Shown in pieces: positions 6,794-7,279 of a DNA stretch of 7,279 nucleotides. Position numbers and translations under genes: made by a program. Each line of letters opens with the position of its first letter. Position 1 is the first letter of the stretch. The DNA is from Silvimonas sp. JCM 19000 (lineage in GTDB: Bacteria > Pseudomonadota > Gammaproteobacteria > Burkholderiales > Chitinibacteraceae). The notes beneath the pieces were generated by a model that searched no databases, was not told where the DNA came from, and saw only the letters and a program-made list of their open reading frames with translations. The stretch lies in the NCBI GenBank assembly GCA_001313065.1, contig BBFD01000208.1, positions 1 through 7,279 of the forward strand. Direction: 5' to 3'.

Positions 6794-7279
6794 ATGACCT
6801 TGCCAGTGGATGTTGCCCCTATGACCAGCCCGTCACTTCCGTTGTTGCCCGCCCGCCAATTGTGGCAACAAGGCCAGCCCGCTGCCGCTTTGGCTTTGCT
6901 GCAGGACTGGCTGGACAGCGGCGCGTATGACACTGATGCGCTGATCCTGGCCGGGCTGTGCGCCGCGCAATTGCTCGATACCGAACAGGCGCGCCTGCAT
7001 TGGGAACGCGTGCTGGACCAGCAACCCGGAAACGCCGTGGTGCATTTCAATCTGGGCGTGATGTACCGCAGCCTGGGCGACGCAGTGCAAGCCGAGGCGC
7101 ATTACCGCATGACGTTGCTGGCGGACCCGGGCAATGCACTGGCCTTGCTCAACCTGGGTATCTTGCTGGCCGAACATCAACAGCCGGGCGTGGCCGAATC
7201 CTGCTTTTTTGCAGTTGCTGGAACAAGACGAGCACCACGCCCCCGCGCTGACCAATCTGGCCGCCTTGTACGCCGCCGC
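6794..7279 (+). CDS. TPR-repeat protein (3' end beyond right edge, one frame break)
   Basis: Tetratricopeptide-repeat protein, a helical scaffold for protein contacts. At least three consecutive repeats are visible: AALALLQDWLDSGAYDTDALILAGLCAAQL, then the helix pair with HWERVLDQQPGNAVVHFNLGVMYRSLGD, then AEAHYRMTLLADPGNALALLNLGILLAE; the phrase spacing is 34 residues, and the N-LG and DPGNA signatures are typical. The T6 run at 7205-7210 breaks the frame; dropping one T gives FLQLLEQDEHHAPALTNLAALYAA, a further repeat running off the edge. The start is uncertain: in-frame ATGs lie at 6755, 6776, 6794 and 6821, none with a good ribosome site. In surface-glycan loci TPR proteins are sometimes fused to glycosyl- or sulfotransferase domains, so a catalytic domain may lie beyond the window. 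Confidence 0.8.
   Translation, partial: MTLPVDVAPMTSPSLPLLPARQLWQQGQPAAALALLQDWLDSGAYDTDALILAGLCAAQLLDTEQARLHWERVLDQQPGNAVVHFNLGVMYRSLGDAVQAEAHYRMTLLADPGNALALLNLGILLAEHQQPGVAESCFFAVAGTRRAPRPRADQSGRLVRRR

Overview
The window reads as chromosomal DNA from a moderately GC-rich Gram-negative proteobacterium. Betaproteobacteria fit best on codon use and gene content, but nothing here fixes the taxon. No tRNA, rRNA, CRISPR array or mobile element is recognisable. Almost every gene is interrupted by single-base frame breaks, although the protein sequence on both sides of each break is well conserved. About 15 breaks can be placed. They are mostly one extra base in A/T runs of six or more, or one missing base in short G/C runs. 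This looks like uncorrected sequencing error rather than gene decay, so CDS coordinates below span the whole repaired gene.

Layout, left to right. (1) Minus strand, 1898 to beyond the left edge: a membrane sensor histidine kinase with an exported signal sequence, a 7TMR-DISMED2 sensor domain, a seven-helix DISM membrane domain, a coiled coil, HisKA and HATPase_c. (2) 1899-2182: a divergent intergenic region with a dyad overlapping a -10-like box. (3) Plus strand, 2183-3349: an MpaB/latex-clearing-protein type (DUF2236) haem oxygenase, followed 2 bp later by (4) 3352-4096: a small seven-helix membrane protein resembling the Pyr4/PaxB membrane terpene cyclases. A strong hairpin terminator at 4119-4158 closes this pair. 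(5) Minus strand, 5423-4176: an O-antigen ligase/polymerase (Wzy_C) protein, and (6) 6475-5420: a GT4 glycosyltransferase whose stop overlaps the ligase start (ATGA). A promoter-like site lies upstream of the glycosyltransferase. (7) A 318-bp divergent gap. (8) Plus strand from about 6794 to the right edge: a TPR-repeat protein.

Functionally the right half looks like surface polysaccharide assembly: one enzyme adds a sugar, one joins or polymerises glycan. The most unusual part is the centre, an oxygenase and a terpene-cyclase-like membrane protein that appear to be co-transcribed. Both families are best known from fungal meroterpenoid pathways. Their pairing suggests oxidation and cyclisation of an isoprenoid-type lipid at the membrane; this is inference. 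The divergent kinase could respond to the same membrane chemistry, but only its position suggests that.
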